A DNA stretch of 64,000 nt from the NCBI GenBank assembly GCA_946894095.1, contig OX335643.1, positions 11,271,036 to 11,335,035 on the forward strand, read 5' to 3'. Of the stretch, positions 42,746 through 53,765 are shown one piece after another. Each line of letters starts with the position of its first letter. Within the stretch, counting starts at the first letter, position 1. The translations under genes were made by a program, and so were the position numbers. Origin of the DNA: Incurvaria masculella. Its lineage: Eukaryota > Arthropoda > Insecta > Lepidoptera > Incurvariidae. Under the pieces are notes generated by a model. It was not told where the DNA came from. It made no database searches and worked only from the letters and a program-made list of their open reading frames with translations.

Positions 42746-44682
42746 AGCACCTAATTGCAATCAACAATAAGGACGTAAGGAAACCTTTTCATCTTCTGTT
42801 ATTTAAAAAAATAACTACTTCTTATTTTGGAATTTCTAAAAGATGAAAGATGCATTGGTAGTCTAGCTATATTTGAAACCTATACGGTAAATATCTGACG
42901 CTCATATTTTATGTTCTAACTTTGTTTATGACTATTTATTAATATTTGGCAAAATTTGAAAATACAAAGCACCAGAAATTCTGAGCCATAGATGTTTTTT
43001 TTTGGTAACTTAGTCTGTTTTACAGGTACTATCATAGACACTAATCTGTGGATCTTGCATCCTTTGTTCGACTGCACTCGCTACAGAGAATCAAAACATA
43101 CCGTTGTGGTTGACATTTGGCCAACGGTTTCTCAAATCGTGACGTCACTAACTCTCCACCCGCGAGTGCCTTTCCTCATACCTTCAACGTGGAAGTCTTC
43201 AAGCGTAATTTAAGCAACCCCGTAGCTCTGCTATAGTGCTCCGGTGCTAAGATGAGCGTCTTTCGCAATGGGAGGCATAATCGGTGGTTCAGGGCATGTA
43301 TTCTTGGCATTCCGTCATTGCGGATTCAGTAGAGTTAACCGAAGAAGAATTTACTTTGACATTACTTTGGCATTCTAGAAACCGATCGCAGCGCCACACG
43401 GAATAAGTGGCCACGGAATTAAACGTTTACATATGTAATAATTGTTATTTGTATGGACGATGAAAACTTTGGCATTCTGGGAAGATGTTGACAGCTGCGT
43501 TTACTGATTCATTCGTGGAATAATTTCGTACTTGTTTCCGCAGCTGCAATGACAAAGGTTGCCAGGCATTCGGCTTTAGCCTGTTATGTTTGGGATTTTA
43601 GGAAACATTTTTGGAAACCATTTGCGGGTCTGGCCTGTCCGGCATTTGTTAGGCTTTTCATCGTTCGTGGTGTAACTCGTCACACGCCTGCTGGTTAAGC
43701 GGGCGAAGAAATGCAGAATGACGTCGACACGCCGACCCCAGAAAGAAGCGGCGACTTCCTCCCCGTCCCGCCGCGGTGTCGCTACGCATTTATAAACATT
43801 ACGCTATAATATTTTGGCAAACGAAACGTTAGAATAAGAAGATGTTAATAGTTCATAATATATCCTCACAGCCACTGTTCCGTTAGTTACTTACTTTTAG
43901 AATTGAAACTTCAGTGAGGTTCACCATAAGCAGTAAACAAACACAGAATAAGCTAAAATACAAATCTTCGATGAGTCGAATCTCCGAGTCGTGTTTGTTT
44001 TCGTGCGCTACCATTCGTTAGCAGCTTAGAGCGAGCACTTCTATTACTGAAAAACAGAAAGAGATAGCACTACACTAGCTCCCACTGCCACAGTCCTATT
44101 TGAAATCATACTTTCCGAGTTGAGGAATAACCTCGGGAATAACGAAAAATAGCATATTCGTTTCCGTATGCGATTCAGTAAATGCCGCAGGAATAGGTCG
44201 GAAGTAATTAACTGATTCAGCTATGACTCAGCTATGATTCAGTAAAGTGTTTACATAAGTTTGGCTAGAATGCACCACCTGAGCACCTTCGGTTTTTTGG
44301 CACAACCGGACCTAGATACCTACTAATTTATTCTACATCCTTCCTAACTGCACACCCCGTACAACACTTATTCAAAACAGTATCCATTTATCACTGTGAA
44401 TCGGCGCTCTGTGAATGGGCGTTACTCCGTAAACACTCATTCTGAGCGCGTATGAGGCATACGGCGTGAAGGTAAACATTCCGTTTTTTTCTCATTTGTC
44501 CCGGCCGGCCCTGGAGAATGGGCGTCGGGGCGAGCCATTGAGAAGCCGGACAATACGATAATGCTGACTGGAGATGAATGGCAGACCGCACACTCGTAGC
44601 GCACCTTGTTTCGTCAGTCGACGCACCGGTCATCATCACACCTAAAATAATTAAAGGCGGAGACATGGACAATCCAACCGCT
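42746..44682. other. unassigned spacer, 1.9 kb
   Basis: No supported gene or repeat. Several GC-richer patches (43700-43800, 44500-44640) and short unsupported frames. Confidence 0.4.
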
Positions 44683-44910
44683 CAGCAGGTATATTCCTGG
44701 CATTCAGTAATCAGGAATCAGGAATCCTAAGTCTAGAAAACCGCTTTTGTAACGGTTTTCAAAGCGATTATCTTGACGAAAATATTCAGGACCATAGATT
44801 TTTTAATCAATCAAGCTTTTCCGTCGAAAAACTCGCTTTGAAAATCGCTATAAAAGCGGTTTTCTAGACTCAGGATTCCTGATTCCTGATTGCCAGGAAT
44901 AGACCTGCTG
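44683..44910. mobile_element. 228-bp hairpin MITE
   Basis: Arms of about 80 bp pair almost throughout: CAGCAGGT.TATTCCTGGCA, ATCAGGAATCAGGAATCCT, GTCTAGAAAACCGCTTTT and TTTTCAAAGCGA on both sides. One arm recurs at 34930-34985. Confidence 0.8.
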
Positions 44911-45017
44911 ATTCTCTGCCGCACCCGCCGCAGAGAATCAGAGCATTCTTTAGTGGTTGAAAATAAGGTTTTTGTGAACCAATCGTTTCTCAAACTCATT
45001 TCTCTGCCACACTTTCG

Positions 45018-45443
45018 AGCGGCTCGTAGCCTAGTGGCGCGGGGACATGCCTATCGTACCAGAGGTCTGGGTTCAATTCCTCGCCCCGACATGCACCACT
45101 TTCTTTCTCTTTCTGAGTTCGATAAGTGAATCCATGTAAAACTGTAGGTCCCCTTTACCTACTAGGTTGTAGGGCTCAAGCCCGCCCGGGTTGATACCAT
45201 CGCATTGGATGAAATCATGGCATTAATTTCCGCCTTTTTGTACCGTTTGGCTGCAAATAAAGTATTTTTTCATTTTCATTTCATTTTCATGAAAAGATGG
45301 TCGAAGCGGCAATGAAAAATTGCCCATGTTTTCCACCCAGTTCAATATTGGTAGCCGTGCTCATAAAGGGAAGGTCCTGGCATGCACCAAATTCCTTCGG
45401 GAATGAGGTGCATTGGGCTAAAATCATAACGGTAGATGTGTGG
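45018..45443 (+). mobile_element. SINE, tRNA-derived head, tail type B, with LINE-tail insert
   Basis: Complete head (GGCTCGTAGCCTAGTGGC, GGGTTCAATTCC), short CGATAAGTG linker, body split at GGATGAA, body resumed at AAGATGGTCGAAGCGGC, tail truncated after GTAGATGTGTGG. Confidence 0.85.
45214..45292 (+). mobile_element. LINE 3' end inserted in the SINE
   Basis: About 75 bp with GCAAATAAAG (poly(A) signal) and a (TTTTCATTTCA)-type tail, with ATGAA on both sides as a short target duplication. Severely 5' truncated. Confidence 0.65.
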
Positions 45444-45714
45444 TCCATACCTCCAAGGTACGGAACTGTCTGCCGGCTTCCTTCCCTCGTACCTATTAGC
45501 AATCATTCCCTATTATCATTTATCTATGCTTTTGTGGAACCGAACCACGGGCATCATGCGTCAATCCTTTTTTAACCTGCAGGTTATGATCGACATCGAC
45601 ACCGCGCGACAATGTGTTCGTCAATTCAGTTTCCACCCACAAAAAATCCGCCAATACGTCTGCGACTATGTTTGCATGTGGCATGTAACGTACAAGTATA
45701 AGTTGTGATTGTCG

Positions 45715-45924
45715 TTTTAGGGTTCCGTACCCAAAGGGTGCCAACGGAATCCTACTACTAAGCCTCCGCTGTCCGTCCGTCCGTCCATCCATCCGTCCGT
45801 CTGTCACAGGGCTCTATCTCATGAACCGCAATAGATAGGTATTTTGCCGCTATAACAACAAATAGGTAAAATAATGAAAATTAAAGAATAAAACAAAAAA
45901 ACGTCATTTTTTTGTGTAGAAACC
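45715..45924 (+). repeat. dispersed (CCGT)n-bearing element, copy E, 3' truncated
   Basis: Start TTTTAGGGTTCCG, short CCGT/CCAT tract, then deletion of the CAGCTGAAATTTTCACAG block and loss of the 3' end. Confidence 0.8.
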
Positions 45925-47043
45925 TTGAACATGATCATTGTTCTTAAAAAAAATTACGACTGTAAATAACATTAAAGTCCATACTTTTACATTAGTTCCA
46001 TATCACAACGATTAGCGGTTGGCTAGGCAAATTTATTTCAAAGTAAATGAAGCTTTGTGTACGGACGAGTGTACGAACAGGGGAATGCCCATCCAGGCCA
46101 TACATTTTGGGCCTCTCAAAAATGGTAATGTCTTATCTGCGAAATCAGTGTTAAAATTTCGAAAATAATATTACTTTTTGACATATTAATTTTGAAAACA
46201 GAATTCATTGCAATTTTAAAGTTATTGAAGAAATGTGGTATTGAGGTTATGAACGTGTTAGTGCAAAATGCTCCAGTTCAAACGCAATAAAAATGGAAAG
46301 AGTTTAATGTCTATTTGATATTTTATAAACAAAATCCTAGGGATTATTTTAGATACGTATTTACGGCTTTTTCCTCCCTTACCGGACGAAATGGCACAGA
46401 GCAGGCTGCCCGAACGCGTCTTGAGATAACGGAAGTATTCATGCGATTTTCTGACCTTGTCTTATTCATATTGTCAGTAGGAAAAGAAGTAATAATTACT
46501 TTAACATTTTGTAATGAGTAAACGGCCGTGAACTATGTGAATTCAGTTAGTTTAAATAATTAATTACCGCATCTGTGTCAATAAACGACGCGACGGATTT
46601 GAGCATTCTCCCATTTAACACCTTTTTTACAAAAAATAAAATAAAACTAGATTTGTAGTTTTAAGATTGTTAAACTTTGTAAATAACTCAAAATTTGTTT
46701 TAATCGACTGTTTTTCAGGTACTGAGTCCTGTCACCGCCTTAAGGAAACCTCTGAATGCGCAAACGTAGTCTCTGAATCTCTATCATCGCTAACAATGCG
46801 TTAAGGTATCTCACACCCACTTTCCCCTACAAAACCCCATAGAAACGCACCGTTTTGTCTGTGTCCATAGCGTCTGAAGTTGTAATTCATGTGTTGATTA
46901 ATAGCTGGGCGGGATGCAGGCTATAGGCGCGCGTCTTTGGGGCATAGCCGCCTTTTTATAAAGGGATCATCTGAGGCAGCTGCGGTATTTTTTATTATCA
47001 ATATTATCAACCAGGGAGTGTCACATTGTTATAAAAGATAGCT
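45925..47043. other. unassigned spacer, 1.1 kb
   Basis: Nothing recognised. Confidence 0.45.
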
Positions 47044-47165
47044 TTTCATTTATTGAAAGCTCTGGTGGTCAAATCTAATTGATCCGCGGATTAGCGGCTC
47101 AGTGAAGAAGAAACTTGCATGGTTTTAAGAATAGTTTTCTTTTCCGTCCACATTACTGCAAAATA
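47044..47165 (-). mobile_element. LINE 3' end, family Y, diverged
   Basis: CTGGTGGTCAAA, GATCCGCGGATTAG and AGTGAAGAAGAAACTTGC in the order of 14565-14780 reversed. Confidence 0.5.
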
Positions 47166-47316
47166 CAAAGAACAAAAAATAACAAATTACTCAAAAAGAC
47201 ATTTATAAGAAAACAATTACATTTGTCCGAAATAAAATTATAAAAAAGTATTTCAAAAAATAAACTAGTGCAGAGTAAACTCTTACAAAACCAACGTCTG
47301 ACTTGAGAACCACTCA

Positions 47317-47474
47317 GGGCCTTTTTCACCTACTGCTGATTAGCTTGATCGCCACATATTAAGGCCTTTCTTAGCAGCTTGCAATCAATACCAGGACAAG
47401 ATAATCAGCACTTTAGAAATAAAGGCCGTTTAAATGTCTATTATTAGAAATCAACACTTGGTGAAAACCAGGCT
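47317..47474. mobile_element. MITE, GGCCTTTTTCACC family, copy 2
   Basis: GGGCCTTTTTCACCTACTG to GGTGAAAACCAGGCT, about 158 bp; shares CAGCTTGCAATCAATACCAG with copy 1. Confidence 0.7.
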
Positions 47475-47481
47475 AACAACG

Positions 47482-47588
47482 TTTTTATTTATAGCGCGAC
47501 GAATGGCTTACGCCAGATCTTCAAGGTGCCCGACGACGCCCATAGGCTTTCGAACTTTCACAGGGGTTGCGATAAACATGCGGTTGGT
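47482..47588 (+). repeat. dispersed repeat X copy
   Basis: TATAGCGCGACGAATGGCTT, CCCGACGACGCCCATAGG, CTTTCGAACTTTCACAGG, then TGCGATAAACATGCGG. Directly follows the MITE. Confidence 0.6.
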
Positions 47589-47622
47589 AGTTTTCGTCTT
47601 AACGAAACAAATGTGTTAAGCC

Positions 47623-47870
47623 CAGGGGGTCCATTCAGAGCAAGAGTGAGTTCGAGTTCGGGAGTGAGTTAACCTAAAAATAGCTGGGAAATATATTATT
47701 ATTTAAATAACGGAACAGTTATTTATACTTCCAACGTATTTACGGGACAAACCAGATTTTTACCTAACTGTAATGATGTTCTAGATGTGTGGAAACAGTA
47801 ACTATTTAAAAAAGTGAGTTGATATTTAGTGGCGAATTCGAACTCACTCTTACTCTGAATGGACCCCCAG
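47623..47870. mobile_element. 248-bp MITE with 36-bp inverted ends
   Basis: Both ends read inwards GGGGGTCCATTCAGAG.AAGAG then TGAGTTCGA.TTCG; two or three mismatches. Non-coding, single copy here. Confidence 0.8.
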
Positions 47871-47884
47871 TTCCAGAAACTACT

Positions 47885-47917
47885 TTTTTTTTTATGTGAC
47901 TGGACATGGATGGACTT
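47885..47917 (-). mobile_element. SINE 3' end scrap
   Basis: Poly(T), ATGTGACTGGACATGGATGG: only the last 20-30 bp of a SINE. Confidence 0.6.
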
Positions 47918-48362
47918 GGTTATACTAATAATAAAATAAATGAAAAACGTATTACCAAATTTGAAAATGGAGCTCTCTGAGAATATGTTACTATTTAACT
48001 TGACAAATTGTCATTAATTCGTCCTTTCATCGTGGCGTCATTTAAAAAATTGTGTGTCGGCATTTCAATGCATAATTTACCTTGTGAAAATTTTTACTCT
48101 ATGATTTTTTAAGATTTTTGCTGTTGCTGAAATCAATATGAGTGTTGACTGAGTCTTCAATTAGCGTTTGGTGATGAACACCCTTCTCGTAGCTCTGTGT
48201 ATGCGAAGTTCAGTGTGTTTACACATGGACCTAATTATCTCCATGACGATGTATGCCATGTTGTACAACTAATTGAGATTGACAAAAAAATACTTATCAC
48301 CAAATGTACTCCGAACCATGACGTGGATCAACTGCCGAAAACCGTCATACATTTGCTCGTTG
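47918..48362. other. unassigned spacer
   Basis: Nothing recognised. Confidence 0.45.
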
Positions 48363-48437
48363 CATATTCAGAATCCGACCGCGCCCAGAGTTGCTTCACC
48401 TTGACTATCGAATGGCAAAACTTCGCGCTAGGTGACT
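48363..48437 (-). mobile_element. SINE 5S-type head 2 scrap
   Basis: GAATCCGACCGCGCCCAGAG, TTGCTTCACC and CTATCGAATGGC, as in the heads at 37.6 and 54.6 kb. Confidence 0.5.
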
Positions 48438-49504
48438 GAATCTTATAGAATATTAGAATATAGAGAGAAGAGATGTATGCCTTCAATGTATGTACCTAAC
48501 TCTCCCGCTTCACTGTAATAAGATAGATAAAGCGTCTGTCGTTAGATAAAGAATGGAAAGGCTTCCCTCGAAAACGTTTTGTATTTGGAAACTGATTTAC
48601 GGCGCTGCTATTGGCCAGGATGGGCGTGCGAGCGGGACGCAGCTACCGGTGTCCCGCTTCCTCAGCTACTTACGCGGTAACAAGAACAAAAGGCTGCCGT
48701 ATCTATTACACAAGGAAACTGAAACCGTATAGCATATTTAAAATTGAGATAAAACTATTTACGTCACATATTTTTAGCTAAAATACATGGTAGAGGAAGA
48801 AAATAACTACCCCTTCCCTTGCAGGGAGTTGAATTTTCTATTTAAATGAATGCATGGAAATATTGTTTCCAGAATTATGTGCACAAGTTTTTTAGACAAA
48901 AAATTTCTCTCTGTTTTTTCCAGATCACAAAAATACTTAATTTAAAATTATTTTTCGCTTGTATTGAATATTTCAAATGTGCTAAGTTTAATTTAAAAGC
49001 ATCGGTTAGTGAAATTAATGAAAAATTGTGAGCGCAATTAGTACTGTCATTCTATAAGTACTAGGTCGATCCGGCGAACAGACCGAACATACTATAATTA
49101 ATTACGAAAGCGGAACAGCTGCCATACTAAGTTAAATAAGAAAGTAAGAAAATAAGTTATGCTACTTTTCCCGTTCTTAGATGAAATTGCCCAAGCTGAG
49201 GACTCAAAAAGGGGTCTAGCGAATTTCTCACACATACTTGAAACAATTTTTTTTATTCTTCAAAATTTAGATCTGCGTCTGAGGTAGTCAACGCCCCTGT
49301 TAACAATGTTGAAAATTAATTCCATATACGAAAAGAGATCATTCTTCTCTATCTCAATATTTATCCTCTCTCTTCATTGTTTACTGTTTATTAATCATTC
49401 ATAGGCATTACTATGCCATATATGCTTGTCACATTTTTCATATTATTATTGTAATAATAATTAATTAATGTCGGCTGAATTATTTAAAAGTAAAAATTAT
49501 TTCA
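48438..49504. other. unassigned spacer, 1.1 kb
   Basis: A TGTTTATTAATCATTCATAG scrap at 49388 resembles 32.3 kb; nothing else. Confidence 0.4.
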
Positions 49505-49705
49505 AAAGGCTGGTCCAGGACAATGTATCCATCTACCAAATTTTATCAAAATTAATTCCCCATTAAGAGCTTCGGAAACATTTGGTGGCTATTTTTCAAA
49601 ACAAAATTAAAAGCATGTGTCGCCAGAAACTTTCTGCACTTGCACTGCAAAATTACATACCTAGTAAGTAAGTAACGAAGGGATCTTAAGTTTTAGGTGG
49701 ACTCC
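49505..49705 (-). mobile_element. Helitron-like internal fragment
   Basis: CTGGTCCAGGACAATGTATC, ACATTTGGTGGC, ACTTGCACTG and CCTAGTAAGTAAGTAACG match, reversed, the internal block at 14.9-15.05 and 16.45-16.6 kb. Confidence 0.55.
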
Positions 49706-50054
49706 AAACTCAATACGTTGATAAAGTATGCATATAAATCGAGTCATTAGTTTTACAAGAAATTAACACTCACTACTACACCACACGCCCATAAGTTTTG
49801 AGAAATGGTTTTAATTCCTTGTAACAATAACAGTAAGTATTTACCATATAGATGTTAGGAGAAAAAACAGCAACCACATTTGCCGTATCTGAAATGTATG
49901 CGTGTACCGACGCAATATTCTCAAAGCCCGCGAAAGCCGTGTCGAGTAAATTGAATTCGGAGCGAGAGGGCGCTGGCGGCGCGCGCGAGCGAGACCGCTG
50001 CCCGCGTGAGGGCGCCATAACGAGACTCTCGGAGGCCGTACTTGGCTGTTTGTA
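49706..50054. other. unassigned, GC-rich centre
   Basis: 49930-50020 is GC-rich (GGCGCTGGCGGCGCGCGCG) and unique here. The 172-codon minus frame through this region and the minisatellite is not credible as a gene. Confidence 0.4.
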
Positions 50055-50450
50055 AGCCTGTGTCTGTCTCTCCTGATGATTTATTTTTTGTAAGTCAACA
50101 AGGATAGCTAATACCACACCCATTGCCATGATTTTAGTCCATAAGCCTGTGTCAGTCTCTCCTAATAATTTATATTTTGTAACTCGAAAAGGATAGCCAA
50201 TACCACATCCATTGCCATAATGTAAGACTCTAAGCCTGTTTCCATCTCTCCTAATGATTTTTTTTTGTAACTCGACAAAGATAGCTAATACCACATCAAT
50301 TGCAATAATATTAGACCCTAAACCTGAATAAGTCTCTCCTAATGATTAATTTTTATGAGCCCATAAGCCTGTGTCAGTCTCTCCTAATGTTTTTTTTAAC
50401 CCTACAAGGATAGCTAATTTCACACCCATTGCCATGCACAACAACCCGAC
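50055..50450 (-). repeat. 88-bp minisatellite derived from a SINE tail
   Basis: Four to five tandem units begin near 50055, 50143, 50232, 50321 (truncated) and 50365. Each has AAGCCTGTGTCAGTCTCTCC, a TTTTTTGTAACTCG run, then GGATAGCTAATACCACACCC and ATTGCCATGATTTTAG. The second half is the SINE tail; the first half looks like the former 3' flank. Confidence 0.85.
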
Positions 50451-50655
50451 ACACCACATTGTAATGCTTTGCGATTAGGTGCCATGGCAGGACCTACCCT
50501 AGGAGTGCGGCTACACTGGATGGAAAAAAAGACAGATCACTTTTCATTGCCGTTCCGACCATCTTTTCATTCCATGAATTCTTTCCCGTAATGTGAACCC
50601 ATTTCTTCCGGCTTAGAAGGCAGTTGCACGCACCACTGAGCTACGAGCCGCTCAA
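50401..50655 (-). mobile_element. SINE, tRNA-type head
   Basis: Tail merges with the last minisatellite unit; body GTGCCATGGCAGGACC to CCATCTTTTCATTCCAT; head at 50590-50655 reads, on the minus strand, GAGCGGCTCGTAGCTCAGTGG and GAAATGGGTTCACATT. Confidence 0.7.
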
Positions 50656-50660
50656 AAATC

Positions 50661-50800
50661 CGCTTGGGTTGGTACCATAGCTTTGAATGATAGATGGGTC
50701 GAAGCTGCAGTAAGGAAGGCGATAGCCCAATTGGTCTGGCATGCGCTTGCATGGAATCTAGTTTCCATGCGGTGTACTTGGCTAATATCATCAGTAAATG
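50661..50800 (+). mobile_element. SINE fragment, diverged, head to head with the previous copy
   Basis: TTGGGTTGGTACCATAG, GATGGGTCGAAGC, GGTCTGGCATGCG, TTTCCATGCGGTGTACTTGG. Confidence 0.6.
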
Positions 50801-50999
50801 TAAAATTAGTAATTGATATCCAGGTCATTAAAACATTTGGTGAAACTTGCAGGATTTTAAGAAATACGTTGAATATTATAATAGTTGCATGATTGAGGAA
50901 CATAAGCTTGAAGTTCCCGGCTCCTCTCTGGTCAATTTCGTTTAGGATAATCACCAAAGCGGAGCCCAGTAAAATGCGCCCTTGGCCCTCTATCCACCG

Positions 51000-51110
51000 A
51001 TGGTTCATGTTGGGAATATCACTACGAGACAGACTGAGAAACGAAGAAATTCGCCCTCGCCTGATAATGTCCATACGTAATTGGCGCTACAGAAATCTAG
51101 ATTTTTAACA
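51000..51110 (+). pseudogene. LINE ORF2 C-terminal fragment
   Basis: Plus frame reads HRWFMLGISLRDRLRNEEIR, the conserved post-RT motif of RTE-type LINEs. About 35 residues remain, then stop. Confidence 0.5.
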
Positions 51111-52713
51111 GTATGAAGTTTTGAGCAAAGGTAATAAGTTGGTGTACAACAAGATAAGTGTGCCTTTATCGATATTTTTTTTTCAAATATTTAAAACAAC
51201 TGTCAATAGGATAACAATTCAGGAAAAATGCCTGAGACCGACAGACCCATTCTGTGAGTAGAGCCGTACCATAATAAGTAAAAGTCAAAAGGGTTATTTT
51301 TCAGACTCTTCAGCTTTATTACATTAGTTTAGATATCCATACAGCTTGCTCGCCAAAGCAACTTCACCCCTGAGAAGCTTTTCCCGATTCCTCAACTTTA
51401 ATATCCCCGTTCCGCTGACTCAATAATCCTCCTAATATCCCTAATGGAAACGTCAGCCGTCGTCGGGCGCATCGGGGGGCGCCACCTGTCCACCTAATGA
51501 GAATAGATGGCGCTGGATATTGCCAGGACATAATGCCCGACTCTGGCCCAGGTCGGCCCATTGTCTACCAATCATAATGAAAGCGAAAGGGTGGCGAATC
51601 TCGGTATGTACATCGGGAAACATGGCTGATATTCATCTTTAGGTGTTTCGTCTTTGCTAGAAACCACAGCGCCTGTATTGCTTATCGTTTATTTATCGAC
51701 GATAGTTAGTCGTGTTTGTCATACTATTATGGTCATTAGCCAGTTCAACTATCACAGTGAAGAACTGGCGAGTAACTTCGCTGGACATTTTTTCAATGTC
51801 TACTTCGTATTTGTTTACAAAAACGTTTGTCACTGCTTAAAGACATACGGGTTATGGTACCTGTTTGTGTGAATACATTATTTTAATTCCTCGTAACATT
51901 AAAAGTATATATGCGTTAACCATTGATGATAAGAGAAAGACACAGGTAAATATATTAAATGAATATAAATTCACAAAAATCCTCAATTCATGCCGTATGC
52001 AACAGTTCATGACATATATCAGTTTATTGTGCAAAGACTATGTCTGAAATCTAGTATGTTGCCAATGGGGAATAAAACTGCTCATTTTTTACGACAGGTG
52101 GTGTCCAAGTGAGCTCACCTAAAAAAAATGTCAGATACCATACAAAATAAAATTTTATTTATTTAATCTATGTAATCGAAATGACTCAATTATCTCCAAG
52201 TTATTCCGAAAATAAATTGTTCTTAATTATGCTAATCAATAGAAGTTTGATATTTCGTATCGTATTGTATACTCATGTGGCACGTTATAAATATATAATT
52301 GAATTTAATTTATTAAAGCAGTCATTGCAATTGTGATTTATAAAATGTGGTAAAGCCATTGACTTAAATATTGGTAAAGCTAAATATTTTGGCGGGCGCT
52401 GGAAAATTATGAATCCTCAAAGTGGGCGGTATACAAAATAAGTTTGACAACGTTTGCTTTAAACCTAATTCTAACTGCATCAAGGAGTACATCTTTCATC
52501 TCAAAACTTGTAAATCTAACTTGACAGTAATAAAAGTTTTGACGTTTTTAAGGTGAGGTCGCTCATGCGATATCTACAATAAGCCCACACACAACATCTC
52601 CATAACGCCAGCCAATCTCTGTCTCAACTTTTTTTTGGGAAAGAGGTGACACAAGGGTCTATGCTATGGCATTCATATAACATCATGCTTCAAATATGGT
52701 CAGAAGAAACACC
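51111..52713. other. unassigned spacer, 1.6 kb
   Basis: 51360-51620 is non-repetitive and GC-richer with a GGCGCCACCTGTCC stretch; candidate regulatory DNA only. No gene seen. Confidence 0.4.
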
Positions 52714-52813
52714 AGACCGGCCGGCATTATTTTCGCGCCCCTATTAAAATTCGACAACCCATGGGCGTCGGCGGGCAACTGAAAGGATGGCGTAAGACAT
52801 ATATTACGGCGCA
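52714..52813 (-). repeat. dispersed repeat X copy
   Basis: ACCGGCCGGCATTATTTTCG, AACCCATGGGCGTCGGCGGG, GGATGGCGTAAG, reversed. Confidence 0.55.
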
Positions 52814-52904
52814 TCAGATAATAAAATAAGCATCGGTTAGTAGCTGCTGTATTTGGCACAACTTGAGATATTATTGTCTTAGACAGATGTCGGGCGGGAT
52901 TTGT

Positions 52905-53304
52905 CGGCTCGTAGCCTATAGGGGACTGGCCTAGCGTACCAGAGGCCCGGGTTCAATACCGGCATACACCACTGTCTTTCTCTTTCCGAGTTCGATAAGT
53001 GCATTTCGTCACGAATGCGAGCTGCTCCATGGTTCGGAATCCATGTAAAACTGTAGGTCCCCTTCCCCTACTAGGCGGTAGGGTTTAGGCCCGTCCGGGT
53101 TGGTACCATCGCATTGGATGAAAAGATGGTCGAAGCGGCAATGAAAAATTGTCCGTGTTTTCCATCTAGTTCAATGTAGCCGTGCTCATATAAGGGAAGG
53201 TCCCGGCTAGGCACCAAATTCCTTCGGGAATGTGGTGTATTGGGCTAATATCGAAACGGTAGTTGTGTGATATTAGCCATCCATGTCAGGTCGCCTAAAA
53301 AAAA
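52905..53304 (+). mobile_element. SINE, full length, tRNA-derived head, tail type B
   Basis: Head with a small deletion after the A box (CGTAGCCTATAGGGG), B box GGGTTCAATACC, the long CATTTCGTCACGAATGCG linker also seen at 23.7 kb, shared body, and tail stem GGCTAATATCG / TGATATTAGCC with one mismatch. Confidence 0.9.
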
Positions 53305-53604
53305 TAACTCGTTCCTTTTCCTTTTTTACCCGACTACGGCGAAGGCAAAAGGAAGGGTTAAGATTTTAGCAGTCTACTAGTACTCGTAGCGTACTAATCG
53401 TCCGATTTTGATGAATATAGTGACAATCGATTCGTTAATTTGGCCCGGGTAACGTAGGTACGTAAAGTATAAAAAAGTAATAATATATACATATATATAA
53501 CCGGTCATCTCCGATACAAAAACCCACAGTCTTTAACCACTAGGGCCAAACTACCGGTCATAAGAAGCATTAATTTATTTAAATTATTATCCCCATGCAC
53601 ACTT

Positions 53605-53765
53605 AGCCTGGTTTTCACCAACTGCCGATTCATTTTAATCGACACATAAAGGGCCTTGATTAGTAAAGTGCTGATTAATTTGTAATGTTATTGACTGCAA
53701 GCTGCTAAGAAAGACCCTTAATATGTGGCGATTAAGCTAATCAACAGTAGGTGAAAAAGGCCCTT
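53605..53765. mobile_element. MITE, GGCCTTTTTCACC family, copy 3
   Basis: AGCCTGGTTTTCACCAACTG to AGGTGAAAAAGGCCC, opposite orientation to copies 1 and 2; contains TATTGACTGCAAGCTGC. Confidence 0.7.

Noticed and set aside
49776..50294. 172-codon minus frame
   Set aside because: Runs through the minisatellite and a GC-rich patch; internal peptide repeats come from the tandem DNA repeat.
50055..50450. CRISPR array
   Set aside because: The units are 88-bp tandem copies without unique spacers, in a eukaryotic repeat context.
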